30,621 nt of DNA from Emiliania huxleyi CCMP1516 (lineage: Eukaryota > Haptophyta > Isochrysidales > Noelaerhabdaceae). The stretch spans positions 21,703 to 52,323 of the forward strand of contig NW_005199506.1 of the NCBI RefSeq assembly GCF_000372725.1. The letters are read 5' to 3'. Positions 14,575 to 25,768 of this stretch are shown here, one piece after another. Positions within the stretch are counted from its first letter, which is position 1; the number at the start of each line of letters is the position of its first letter. Under the pieces are notes generated by a model. It worked only from the letters and a program-made list of their open reading frames with translations, ran no database searches and had not been told where the DNA came from. The translations under genes were made by a program, and so were the position numbers.

Positions 14575-16155
14575 ATGGTGAATCCGATGCAGGGCGGCGC
14601 GCACCGCGGCGCACCACACCGGCCGCGTGGGGTGCTGTACCTCCTTGCGGACGATCTGAGGCCCGAGTTCGGCTTCACGACGCGAGGCAAAATGCTGACG
14701 CCAAACATTGACGGTCTCGTGGCGCAGGCTGCCGTCTTCAGCCGCGCCTACTGCCAGGTCGCGCTGTGCATCCCGAGCCGCGCTAGCTTCCTCACGGGCC
14801 GTCGTCCACGCGCACACTGGGGCGAGGCGAGCGCTAAGGACGTGCTCCGCTCGCAACCCACGATCGTCAGCACGCTGCGCGATGCGGGTTACAATACAGC
14901 AGGAATTGGAAAGATCAGCCACTTTGGCGAGAGCGGGCTGGGCTACACGCTGCCGTTTCCGACACACTCAGCGCCACTCCTGGAGCGCACGTGCTTCACT
15001 CGCAGCGACGCCAAGAATGTGCGGAGATTGCGATATGCCATCTCCGCAAAGATCGACTATTATTCGACGATGGCGACGTGCGATCTGCCGTGGGGCGGCT
15101 TTCCCGATCAGCGCGTCGTCAACGGCGCGACACTGTACCTAAAGAAGCTTGCCGCGTGCAGGGGCGCGCACAGCTTGCCGCAGACTCAACGCGAGCTATG
15201 TCGCGGTTGGGGGATCCAGGTGGGCGCGCCCTTCTTGGTGATGGTTGGCTTCATGCGCCCGCACAATCCGATCCACTATCCGCCGGCCTTCCTCGACATG
15301 CAGCCCAAAGCGTCAACGAGGCCTGAGGAGCGTGTCGCGGGTGCGCCGTTCGAATACCACATTGCGCGGCCGCCGACGTCCCTAGGCGGCCCCGTCAAGG
15401 AGCAAGACACACTCGATGAGATGCGGAGGCACTATCGTGGGGCGGTCAGCTATGTCGACCATCTCATCGGTGTGCTGCTGTCGAATCTGCGAAAGCAACA
15501 CCTGTGGAACGACACGATCGTCGTCCTGCACAGCGACCACAGCTTCTCGCTCGGCGAGAATGCAGCCTGGCAGAAGCTCACCGCCTTTGAGCACGCGTTG
15601 CGGGTGCCACTGATCATGCGCGTGCCCTGGATGCCTAAGGCCCGTGGACGCCGCGTGGATGATGTCGTCGAGCTGATCGACGTGATGCCGACACTGCTCG
15701 ACGCGCTTGGCGTACAGCCCTCTGCGCGCTCACCGTCGGCCTCGCCCGCGCCAACGCTCGACGGGAAGACGCTGCTGCCGCTGATGCGGGGCCAGGCGCG
15801 GGCGTGCCGCGAGCCGCTTCGCGCCTACTCCCAAGCCTTCCATTCCGGCCGGATGGCGTACAGCGTGCGAACGGAGCACTATCGGTACACGCGCTGGGTG
15901 GAGTGGGCGCCGGCAGAGGACTGGTGGAGGGCTGCCTCCAAGCCAGCACTGAGCTGTGAGCTGTTCAACCATACGACAGACCGCTCCGACACAGTGAGCG
16001 GCGCCTTCGAGGCGCATAATCTCGCCTCGGGGGGCTCGGCGAGTCGATCGGAGGAGGTGGAGCGCGTCGCCGCGTTCCTCGATGCGCAGCTGCAAGGGCT
16101 CTCGCGACGTCGAGGCGCGCTCAGAAGCTGTGAGAATAGATCATGGAATAGATAG
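14575..16155 (+). CDS. Sulfatase, iduronate-2-sulfatase-like
   Basis: Hydrolyses sulfate esters, probably of polysaccharides. From the Met at 14575 (526 aa): metal ligands in LLADDLRPEFG (Asp26, Asp27), the formylglycine signature CIPSRASFLTGRRP (Cys65, modified by a formylglycine-generating enzyme), GIGKISHFG (Lys113, His116), GFMRPHNPIHYPP, and the C-terminal metal site VVLHSDHSFSLGE. All key residues of the iduronate-2-sulfatase branch (RPHxP, SDH) are present, so it is probably active. The frame is open upstream to 14245, but that stretch lacks homology-like composition, so the later Met was preferred. No signal peptide is seen at this start; an upstream exon may carry one. Intronless. 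Confidence 0.88.
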   Translation: MVNPMQGGAHRGAPHRPRGVLYLLADDLRPEFGFTTRGKMLTPNIDGLVAQAAVFSRAYCQVALCIPSRASFLTGRRPRAHWGEASAKDVLRSQPTIVSTLRDAGYNTAGIGKISHFGESGLGYTLPFPTHSAPLLERTCFTRSDAKNVRRLRYAISAKIDYYSTMATCDLPWGGFPDQRVVNGATLYLKKLAACRGAHSLPQTQRELCRGWGIQVGAPFLVMVGFMRPHNPIHYPPAFLDMQPKASTRPEERVAGAPFEYHIARPPTSLGGPVKEQDTLDEMRRHYRGAVSYVDHLIGVLLSNLRKQHLWNDTIVVLHSDHSFSLGENAAWQKLTAFEHALRVPLIMRVPWMPKARGRRVDDVVELIDVMPTLLDALGVQPSARSPSASPAPTLDGKTLLPLMRGQARACREPLRAYSQAFHSGRMAYSVRTEHYRYTRWVEWAPAEDWWRAASKPALSCELFNHTTDRSDTVSGAFEAHNLASGGSASRSEEVERVAAFLDAQLQGLSRRRGALRSCENRSWNR

Positions 16156-16589
16156 ACTCCTTTACGGGTTCTGTACAGCGTATGCCGACGCATGTGACTA
16201 AAGTACACTGTGTGCCTGTTCACCTATACAATTACAAACTTTATTCGGCATTGTCCGTTCTAAGTATAAGTATAAGATTAAAGACAGTCGCACAATGCGT
16301 AACCAACAGCGGCATGGCCAGCTGAAGTTGCCCCCCCGGCATTGTCCACAACTGCTGTAAAATCTTTCCATCCTCGGCTCCCTGTCAGTCCGATCCAGGT
16401 TTCCACACACGAGAGCTACAAAAAGACGTACATGCAGGTATCGGCTCTCTCCCCTGAGCCCAGTGCCCTCTTAAGACCGTTTCTCTCTCTCAGATATGTC
16501 TACAGCGTGTCCTCCGTGAGAGCGGCACGGCCTCTCGCGTTAGTCGCACGCATCTCTCTGCAGCCCCCAGCCCCCCGCCTCGTTCGATC
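16156..16589. other. Convergent intergenic region, no supported gene
   Basis: AT-richer than its surroundings, with AAGTATAAGTATAAGATTAAA near 16260. It lies between the sulfatase (+) and the duplicated membrane protein (-) and probably holds both 3' UTRs. Confidence 0.5.
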
Positions 16590-17613
16590 TCAGGCGTCGA
16601 GCGCCCCGCCGTCGCCGAGGGGCCGCAGCCGGAGCTCCGCAGTCAGGTAGTGCTTGCAGTCGCGAGAGAGCGTGCACTGAATGTAGAGCATCGCGAGTCC
16701 GACCGCGAGGAGCGGCAAGAAGGGCAGGATGTCCCACGCCGACCGCGTCACAGCCACCTGGCATGCGAGCGAGAGCAGCGCGCTGAAGACGGTGACGTAG
16801 GTTGCGAGGTCGACGGCCGCGCGGGCCGTGCTCAACGCGTTGACGTACCACAGCCGCGCCTCGAGCGAGGGCATCCAGTAGGAAATTTGCGAGTAGAGGT
16901 GGATGGAGCCAAGCAGGATGGCGACCGACGCCATCAGGATGCACACAAAGTCGGCGACGCACGAGGTCAGGTCGGCCACCTCCTCGAGGCCCCAGCCGCT
17001 CGCCGGCCCGGCGGCGACAAGGCGCTGCAACGCCTCCCCCTCTTCGTAGGCGAACTCGTACATGGTGGAGAAGATGAGAGCGGCGACGACGGCGGACGAG
17101 ACGATGCCCTTGATCGCCGAGTCGACCAGCCGCTGCGTCGCCTCATGGCTGCTTGATGCGTCACTGTCGGAGAGGATGTTGGCCTCGGAGAGGAGCAGCG
17201 CCGCCGGGCCGCAGCCGCCGAGCGCACCAACCGGGTCCTTGGCATGATGCGCGCTCGACATGGACGCGCGCGCCTCCGGGGCGATGGAGGCGAGCGAACT
17301 GCCTGCGGTGCCGCCGCCCTTCCCCTTCCACGGCTTAGCCGACAGCTGCTTGTTGAGGTAGCTCTTACAGGCGGGTGAGGGGGTGTGCGTGGCGTACAGC
17401 ACCGCGAGCGCGCCACCGAGGAGGGGGAGGCACGGGATGAGATCCCACGCGGTGCCGGTCACCGCGCACTCGCACGCGAGCGTCACCAGCGCGCAGAGCA
17501 CTGTGGTGTTCTTGGCGAAAGTGACCATCCCCCAGGCCTTGCTCGACATGCCCACATACCAGAGCCGCGCCTGGAGCGTCGGTCGGCATCCAGATGGAGA
17601 GGTGGGTGTACAT
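16590..17613 (-). pseudogene. Internally duplicated multi-span membrane protein, frameshifted by a 4-bp duplication
   Basis: Function not recognised. Two homologous halves are visible: ARLWYVGMSSKAWG...TAWDLIPCLPLLGG...YLNKQLSAKPW, and ARLWYVNALSTARA...SAWDILPFLPLLAV...YLTAELRLRPL. The C-terminal half has four hydrophobic segments (AVVAALIFSTMYEF, CILMASVAILLGSI, YVTVFSALLSLACQVAV, LPFLPLLAVGLAMLY). The N-terminal half keeps only the last two. Its start MYTHLSIWMP matches YSQISYWMP of the second half, but in another frame: GTCGGTCG at about 17577-17584 (plus strand) is a 4-bp tandem duplication whose removal would align the two. The 5' side runs into a dispersed repeat at 17698-17724, so the front may have been lost. 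The main frame alone could also be read from 17699. Could be a sequencing error in a live gene. Confidence 0.6.
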
Positions 17614-17697
17614 GGTCGAGCATCGTCCATCGACCGAGTTCGAGCCATGCAGCGTGCTCGCAGTGCCGCTCGCAACGTCATGGGGTGTTCATGGCGC

Positions 17698-19139
17698 ATG
17701 CGGAATCGACCCTATCCAGTGCTCTAGTGCTTAGGTAGGTAGGTAGAAAGGTGAAGAACAGCCAGGCTCGGACTGGACACCAACGCGGTATGGGTGGACG
17801 CGGGACAGATGATGACGACACGCACGAGCGACACACAGACACAAACAAGCTCACAAGACACACAGCCAGCTGGCTGCCACACACCCTGAGTTGGCGTACA
17901 CATAACTCAGGGCCACATTCTTCCTGTCGCCCCCCCCAGCACTCCAAGGTGCCAAGAGAAACAAACAAGGGCACAACATCACAACAGACGACAGGAGGTA
18001 ATATGCGAGGCTAGAGCAGGCTTGCTCGTCCTCTAGCAATCTCCTCCGACCGCGAGGCCGGACTAGACCGTGTGTGGGGTCATGTGAGGTGTCTCTGGTC
18101 ACTCTCCTCAGGGGCTAGCCGCCAGCGGCCAGCCCTATCTCGCACTCACAGGCAATGACAATCCAATGTATGAGTGTATGCAAGCAGAGGCGCGTGTGCT
18201 GATTCTAGATCGCACGCCGTGGCATATGACTTGGGAGGCGTGCGACCGCAGCGCGCCCGCCGTCAGCTCGACGGTGCGCGCATGTCAGCTAGAGGTTTGC
18301 CGGTAGAGCGATCCCGGTCTTTTCGAGCGCGAGCCTCGCGCCACGGTTGCCAGCCGTGCCTTCGCGAGAGTCGCCCTCGAGCCGCGTCCCGTCGGCACTA
18401 CCCTCGAGTGCGTGTCGCTTTGGTTGGCGACACCCACTCGTCGAGGGCAGTCCGGCCGACGGGAGCGCCGGCGACGAATGCGGCGCGTATCTGTGCCTTC
18501 GAAGCGACGATGGCACGACCACCGCCCTGCTTCCTGACCGGGCAAGGAGGGGCCTACTCCCGTTCCGCGAGGAACAGGAGGTTTCCCCCCCTCCCCCGGC
18601 CTGAGCAGCGACGGGTGGACGGCAGCCCCTTCGAGGTTAGCAGGCGAGAGTCTACGCGGGGCTCACGAGCCGAGTCTCAGCCACACGCCCCCCGCGCCTG
18701 TACTCCACCAAGTCAAGGTGAAAAGATCTTATCAGCGAGGCGGGGTCAGGGAAGAGGGCCCTCGGGTTACGCCTCGCCCGGCCCCCTCCGAGGGGGGAAG
18801 GGGAAAGAGCGGGTCCTCGGGGTACGCCTCCTCCGGCCCCCTCCGAGGGGGGAAGGGAATTGCAGTCTTCTGTCCATCTACAGCGTGGGTGGTGGTACGC
18901 TGCTTCGAGACAGCTCCGCCTCGCCACCTTGCCTTGTTCCTCTCCTGGAATACTTACCAATACCCGACGCGGAATACAATACGTAATTAATTAATGAATT
19001 AACGAATGAGGTTAGGACGTGGAATACTGTACTCGAGGTCAACTCATATTCCTCCAGGTTACCCAAGATGAATAACTAAAATCGAGCCGCGTAGTGGGGA
19101 GGGGGGGTGCGGTGGCCCCTCGAAACCTCTCGACCATAC
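17698..19139. other. Repeat-rich intergenic region
   Basis: Contains ATGCGGAATCGACCCTATCC (also at 4597), an about 85-bp block at 17735-17820 repeated at 28580-28667, a direct repeat of about 50 bp at 18760-18860 (GGCCCCCTCCGAGGGGGGAA twice), and an AT-rich palindromic patch TAATTAATTAATGAATTAA near 18984. A long open frame at 18174-18986 is Arg/Ser/Pro-rich without motifs, so it is not called as a gene. Confidence 0.5.
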
Positions 19140-21520
19140 ATGCTGCAGCCACCCTGCACGCTCACCGTCCCGGCGTCCCGCGGCGCGCTCCACGCCGCCG
19201 TGGAGCGCGTGGCGTCGCAGCTCTCCTCCGCTGCCTCTGCGGCGGACGTGGTCGTCTGCCTCAAGGGCGGTGTGCACCAACTCCCAGTGCCGCTGGCCCT
19301 TGGGCCACAACACAATCATCCCTCCGGCCGGCGCGTAATCTGGCGCGGCGCGGCGCTGCCCTCCGCACCGACCACCCTCTCTGCCGGCGCGCCGCTGCTG
19401 CGTTGGGTGCGGTGCTCGCACCTCGACCCGGCCACGCCTCCAGAGTGCGCGGGGCCCGAGTGGGACGGCGTCTGGGCCCACGCCGCGGACGACGTGCCGC
19501 ACGTCACGCGGGCCGCGCTGCCGTTCCGCCAGCTGTGGGTGGGCGCGGCCAGACCCTAGATGCCACGTGCGATGCGGGTGCGCCGGCTCACATTGTGGCT
19601 CTTATACCGTGCGGGTCGCCAAGAGCGTGCGGGTGGCGTGCGGTGCGGGTGGCTTGGCTCACACGCCGGCTCGGCTCTTGTACCAAGGTATCCCCGCACT
19701 CCAACCCGCGCTCATTCCTGCGCGTGTCGAGACGCGCTGCTCACGCAAAGACCCGACCCCTGTCGTCGCACCTCTAGGCGGCCTGCGCGCACCCCGCGCC
19801 ACCGCCCGCACCGAAGCGTGGAACCTCTCGACCACCGCCGAGGGATACTCTGCGCGCGGGGTGGTGCCGGGCCTCGAGTGGGCCGCGGCGGAGCTGCGTT
19901 GGCCGTCGCAGGTGCAGAACTGGATCGAGCCGCGCTGCGCGGTCGATCGCGTCGCTGGGAGGCGCGTCATCGTCTCGCGGCCTTGCTGGGCTGCGCTCAC
20001 TGCGCGCAAGGGCGGGCCGCCGCCCGCGCCTCTCCTCGTCGAGAACCTGCTCCGCCCGCCGCCCGCCGGCAAGCTGCAGCGAGGTGCTATGTCTGTTCCC
20101 AGAGCTTTCACGGACGCCTCTCGGAGCCTTCCCGCAGGCCAGTTCGCGTGCAGCGACCGCCACGTCTTTTACCGCCCGCGCGAGCCGTACGGAGGGCCTC
20201 CCCGCGACGCGTGGGCGCCGCTGCACGAGGCGATCCTCCAGGCCGAGGGGCTTGCGAACCACTCCTTCCAGCGGCTGGCCTTCTCGCACGCGACGTGGCG
20301 GCAGCCCTCGACACCAGAGGGGTACGTCCCGACGCAGAGCCTCGTCACGCCGCTCGGAGAGCCTCCCGGCGCCGTCTCACTCGGACGCGCGCGCGGCGTG
20401 GCGGTCGACGGCTGCTCCTTCGCCAACTTGGGCAGCGCGTACGCCCTGTCGGTCGGAGGCGCGAGCCAGCAGGTGTCCGTGGTGGGGAGCAGCTTCACGT
20501 CGCTCGCGGGAGGGGCGGTCAAGCTGGGGAACGTCGACGACGAGCGGGCCCTCGCGACCAGCCCGGAGCGGATGGACTCTGCGTTTCGGGTCGTGGACAA
20601 CACCATCAGGTTAGCCGCGCTCGAGCTGCGCGGTGCCGCCGCCATCTTCGCGGGGTACGTCCGCGACACGACCATCTCGCACAACAGCGTCGCCGAGACG
20701 GGGTACACCGCCATCTCGCTCGGCTGGGGGTGGGGCACGCACGTGCTTGGCCGCCAGACCTTCATGCGGAACAACCACGTGGTCTCCAACCGGATGGAGC
20801 GTGTGGTGTCGGCTCTGAACGACGGCGGGTGCATCTACACGCTCGGCCCTCAGCCAAACTCGACCGTGTCGCTCAACTACTGCGAGGCCGACCGCGCACC
20901 CGTGGTTGGCAGTTTCTACCACGACAATGGCCCGTGCCCCCCCGCCTCCGCCACGTCGCGCCGGGGCCCCTGGCGATCATTCACTCGTCGGCAATTGTGG
21001 TAGGATCGCGCTACTTCCGCACGACACGCAACGTCGCCTCCAACTCGCCCGCGCCCTGCGTCTACCTGCAGGGCTGCTGCGGCGCACCCGCACTCGACGC
21101 GCGCCGGACCGCCCCGCGCGCCAGAGCCGGGGAAGGCAGCACTGACGGCCCTTCCCCTCGTGGTCCAGGTGGCCGTGTCGCTCGTCTGGTGCCGCGGCGA
21201 GGCGCCGCTGCGCAACAACTGCGCACCGGCCGAGGCCAACTGCTCGCTGGCCTACCCCGGCCTCGCCGCGGACTGCCACTGCGCCGTCGACAAGGCGACA
21301 GTGGTGAGCGTGCCAGCGCACGAGGCCTCGACATCGCCGCCAGAGGGAGGTGGGGGCACGGACCGCGTTTCACGGGATCGCCGTCGTCGGGTGATAGGCG
21401 TGGCCAGCCGAGGCGCAGGCGGTCGTCGACGCGGCGGGCGCGAGGGGCAGAGGAGTAGGCCTGGGAGGACTTGGAAAGACGCGCGTGGGACTTGCCCAGT
21501 ATGATTTTTTTTTGGCGTGA
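19140..21520 (+). CDS. Right-handed parallel beta-helix (pectin-lyase-fold) protein, 6 exons
   Basis: Proposed exons: 19140-19542, 19778-20068, 20138-20929, 21004-21098, 21169-21303, 21413-21520 (about 607 aa). Probably a polysaccharide-acting or surface protein; the enzyme class cannot be fixed. Family marks: VVVCLKGGVHQLPVPLALG and GRRVIWRGAALPSAP at the N-terminus, FRQLWVGG|LRAPRATA across the first junction, then beta-helix rungs ARGVAVDGCSFANLGSAYAL, FRVVDNTIRLAA, TTISHNSVAETGYTAISLGW, MRNNHVVSNRM, LNDGGCIYTLG, and FYHDNG|SRYF across the third. Cys-rich C-terminal exons follow (WCRGEAPLRNNCAP, ADCHCAVDKATV). Donors of introns 1-4 are GC, intron 5 GT, all acceptors AG. Intron 2 (69 bp) is in frame and stop-free. 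No signal peptide is seen at 19140; a Met at 19107 is an alternative. The last exon is the least certain. Confidence 0.75.
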
Positions 21521-22259
21521 CACAACTATCTTGTTACTTCTAAAGTATACGTAAGATGTCACGACCTCTCACACGTGTATCATAGTCTCCGAGTGTATCA
21601 GAACGAGAAGGGAGCGTGTGGGGTAGTGGAATGACGCCATGTGAACGGCGGCTTGCAGAGGGGCATCGCACGACCACAGAGAGTGGACGTGTCCCATTTG
21701 GTAGAGGGTCTCCTCATGATCATACGGCTCTAGGGCCGCCGCGATCATAGGACACGCCCTTACCAGGAGCAGTCCCCCTCAGGCGTCCTCTCTATCCACG
21801 CCTCGCGTGCTCACGCTCCCGCTCTCTCGCGAAAACCCCGCCACCAACCCCTCTCTGCCTGTCTGCCCCCTGAATAGTTAGTGAGGTCCACATGCCCAAC
21901 CACCTACCTCTGTAGGGCGGGGGGGGAGGGGGGGGGAGGCAGCCGGGGGAATAAGCAGCGCGCCTTCTTGGCAGCCGCTCGCCCCCGACTCCATGTGTGC
22001 CATTGCTGAAGAATTTCAGCCCTGTCCCAAAAGCAAAATCAGACGGTGGGTTCGAGTCCCAGCTACCCCCGGGTACGGCTGTGATTGGACGCCTTCCAAC
22101 CGACCCCTCCCAGCCAACTGAGCTCAGGATTAGCCGAGCTGGCCCTAGAGCCAAAACACGTGATTCACCTCTAGAGCTCGCTCTCGCCTCCTCGGAGCCT
22201 CAGCCAAAATCTGTCGCTCCAGCGCCGTCGTCCGGGCCCACGGCCGGCTCGCCATCTCG
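21521..22259. other. Intergenic region, no supported gene
   Basis: Contains a G-homopolymer-rich patch near 21920 and a B-box-like GGGTTCGAGTCCC at about 22048, without a convincing tRNA fold around it. No coding signal. Confidence 0.45.
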
Positions 22260-23060
22260 ATTTCCACTCGCCCGATGCGCTCGGTCTCTGCTGACGGCTG
22301 CCGCAAGAGCGGCTGGCTCACGACAGCGTCTTGCCGGTTGTCGGATGGGAGAGTACGGGACGTCTGGAGTGTAACTGTGTACGTGAGATCGGTCTTGGTA
22401 ACAAGCACAGTCGGTCTATCGATGCACTCGTTTCCGTTGCCCTTCGAGCTTGACACAGAGCTCAGCGCGCCCCGCAAAACAGGAAGAGCCGTCCGGCAAG
22501 AAGATCTCGATAGGGAGCGAGAACCGTTAGAGGTGCTCCGAGAGGTATCAAGACTCCGTCATGACGCGGTAAGATCACTCCAAAAATGACCGCGCAGATG
22601 TCGGATCTCGTTGAGATATCTTGCAAAATCTGCTCTTCCCGAGCCGGCAGCACGCAGAGAGTCGCAGAAAGGCTACGAGTGCTCGACGAGTTTTGAGACC
22701 TGCGCGGTCAAACCTGGGGGGAACTGACCGCACCAGGACGGACGTCCGAAACCTGCGTGAGCACCTTTGACGATTCTCGCTCCCTATCGAGCTCTTCTTG
22801 CAGCGCGGCTCTTCCTGTTTTGCCGGCACAGAGTTCCGTGCAAGCCGTCCAGCGTGACGTGACGAGTATATCGCTTCGACGGATCGACCGTGCTTGTTAT
22901 CAAGACTGATATGACGTACACAGTGACACATCAGACGACACATATTCTCTCAGCCGGCGGGCCGCAAAACGCTCTCGACAAGAGCCACACAAAGCCACCC
23001 GCGCGGCAAGCCGCTCGTCGGACAGGCGTGCTCGATCGATGTCGGAGAGCCAAGGACAAG
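22260..23060. mobile_element. Foldback element, diverged copy 2
   Basis: Shares both arms and the centre of the element at 3436-4529. The right arm (about 22750-23060) closely matches the 4079 arm. The left arm is more diverged (GTAACAAGCACAGTCGGTCT). The centre retains GAAAGGCTACGAGT and CAAACCTGGGGGGAACTGACC. Boundaries are approximate. Confidence 0.65.
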
Positions 23061-23916
23061 CCCGGAGGGCAGCCACGCAGAGTGGCGCCACTTCTCGAGC
23101 GTCGGCTTGCGCCGGAGCGCCGCAGCCAACCGTGCAGCGAGCGAGTCGGACAGACCCCGCTAATCCGCCTCCAGGGTTGACTGGGCACCGACCCTACCGA
23201 GCCGAGAGAGGTCGCCGAGCGGCTGCGGCGGAGCTTCGAATCAGAGAGGTTGGTGCTCCATTCTGTTTCTCTCGAGTTTCCCTCGGGAAACTCGCGAGTT
23301 TCCCTGAGTCTGAGAGCTGGTCTGGGGCAAAATCTGGGGCAAAATTGAGGAAATCGGCACGATCCCTAGGTATTTTCCAGGTATACCGGGGTTTTCCAGG
23401 TATACCCGCAAAATACCCGGTATTTAAGAAAGAAAGAAAGAAAACAGACAGGCCAAACGAGGGATGGGACGAGGACAGGGTCCCCACCTGCACGAGCAGG
23501 ATTTTGGAAGGACGATCAGGGGGACAGGTGGGGCTCTCCTGCTCCTAAAAACGGTATTTTGCCGATTTTGGCTGACCGCCGCTATTCTTTTTCCAGACAG
23601 GGAGTGCCGGGGTGGGCGTCGTAAGGGTGAGGGCGATTGCCGCCCTCCCCCCTTCGCCCACCTCGACGCCTTCGTGTAGGCACCCCCGCGACTGTGCCTC
23701 TTTTGGTACCGTGGCGTACCTGTGTCGAACCTGTGTGCTAAAGAAAGAAAGAAAGAAAACACACAACCCAAGGGAGGGATGGGAGAACGGCACGCCGCCA
23801 CCACACAGGGATTTTAAGGAGAGGAGGGTGTGATGCGCTAGCCGTCGCCCACCCTGGGGGGTCTGCCTCCTCGTATCTCTTTTCGCAGTCTCTCGCCGCT
23901 TCTCGCTGCAACCTTC
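23061..23916. other. Intergenic region with dispersed short repeats
   Basis: Holds two copies of an AAAG-rich motif followed by GGGAGGGATGGGA-like sequence (about 23425 and 23741; a third is at 6475), and GGTATACC-rich sequence at 23370-23420 that resembles 3268-3310. No coding signal. Confidence 0.5.
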
Positions 23917-25707
23917 ATGCCACCTCGCGGCTGTCCCACTCTCGTCGTTCTCTCCCTTGTCACTTCCCCCTTTGTCGCGTCGTTCTCTTCTGCCTCGTCC
24001 TGCGACGCCGCCGCCTGCCGGTCCCAACCTGTGTGCTGTGAGAGAGAGTTCTGCTTGCTGAATTCTTTTTCCAGAAGCCCGATGAGCTCTCTTCGCGGTT
24101 CGGCGGCGTCGGACGGGAGCGCAGACGTGTCGTGCCGGACAGAAGAGGCTGGCGACTCTACGACGCTGCTCTACTCGGTCATTCGACTCATCTTTCGCGC
24201 CACCGGCTTCGTCTTCTACGCCACGACAGAGTGCCATGGCGTCGAGGACTTTCCGGCGGCCGGCGAGCCGACGCTGCTCTGCTTCAACCACGGCAACGGG
24301 CTGGCCGACCCGCTCTGCCTCATCAAGGCGACGCCACGGATGGTGCGCTTCTGCGCAAAGGACACGCTCTGGAAGGTGCCCATCATGGGAACCCTTATCC
24401 GCAACTCCGGTGCCGTCCCAATCTACCGGCAGCGCGAGCACGGCGACCAGGCAAAGGACCGGAATCTGGAGGTGTTCCGAACGGTGATCGAGGTGCTGCG
24501 GGCGGGAGGATGCCTCGGCTTCGCGCCCGAGGGCGTCTCGCGCTTCCTGCCCTACATGGAGCAGCCGTTCAAGACCGGAGTCGCCAGGCGAGGGCCGGCC
24601 GCTGCGAACGCTGCCCGCCCCTGGCCGGCGACTCAGCCCCTGCGCTTGGCCTTGGGCTCCCGGGCAATCTCCCAGCCGCTCCCGCCCCCTCCCCTCGTTC
24701 AGCGAGCCGCCGTCAGAGCCCTCCTCTCTCCCGCTCCCCCTCCTCGCCGCTCCTGCCCGCCGCCCCACTGCCCCTTTCTGCTGCCCCTTTCCACTGGGCG
24801 GGCGCTCTGCCCGCGCGTGCCCCGTTTGCCTCAGCGCCGCGTGCCGTCCCTCTCGCCCGCAGGATCGCGCTCGAGGCGGTCCGACAGTCTTCTGAGGCGG
24901 GAGACGCGGACTTCAAGGTGGTGGACCGCACCGCCCCTGCGCTTTGACCTCTCGTCTCCCCCGTGTCCCCCTTCACCTCCCCCCCCCCCCCCCCACACCT
25001 GTCCTCCTCCATCCCCTCCTCCTCCCCCTTTCCCCCGTCCTCCTCGCCTCCTCCTCCCCCGCCCCTCGGGCATCTCGGGTGATCTCGTCCCGCATCGCCA
25101 TCTCACCGCCCGCCCCCCCTCCCCCGGCTCATCCCGTGCTAACTCGGATGAGCCCCCCATAACATCGTGCTCACCTCTAGCGATCGCAGCCGAGCACCTC
25201 TAGCGATCGCAGCCGAGCCCCCCCCCCGTGCAGGTGAACGTCGTCCCGGTCGGCCTCGCCTTCACGCACCGCGAGAAGTTCCGCTCCGACCTGTGCATGT
25301 CGTACTGCAAGCCCATCGTCGTGGACGCGGCGTACGCGGCGCGGTTCGGCGACTCGTTCGAGGCCGCCAAGGCGCTCCCCCGGCAGCCTCCCGGCCTACG
25401 GCAGCCTCTCGGCCTACGGCAGCCTCCCGGCCTACGGCAGCCTCTCGGCCTACGGCAGCCTCTCGGCCTAGAGGAGGAAGCTCGCACCCTTCTGACGCAC
25501 GAGACTCTCCGTGGCAGGCCCTCACCTGCCGTCTCTCGGCCGACCTCGAGGCGGTCACCATCAACGCGCCCGACTGGGGTGTCATCCGGTGCGGCATCAC
25601 CGCGGCGCGGCTGCACCAGGCTGCCGACTCGCAGCTCACCCTCAAGCAGTACCTCTCCCTGCTGCGCGGCTGGGTCGAGGTGCTCAAGCTCGCGCCCGCA
25701 GACGCGA

Positions 25708-25768
<61 letters not shown>

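Noticed and set aside
18174..18986. Plus-strand open frame of 270 codons
   Set aside because: Arg/Ser/Pro-rich, spans direct repeats, no motif; typical chance frame in GC-rich DNA.
22030..22075. B-box-like GGGTTCGAGTCCC
   Set aside because: No matching A box or cloverleaf upstream; insufficient for a tRNA call.
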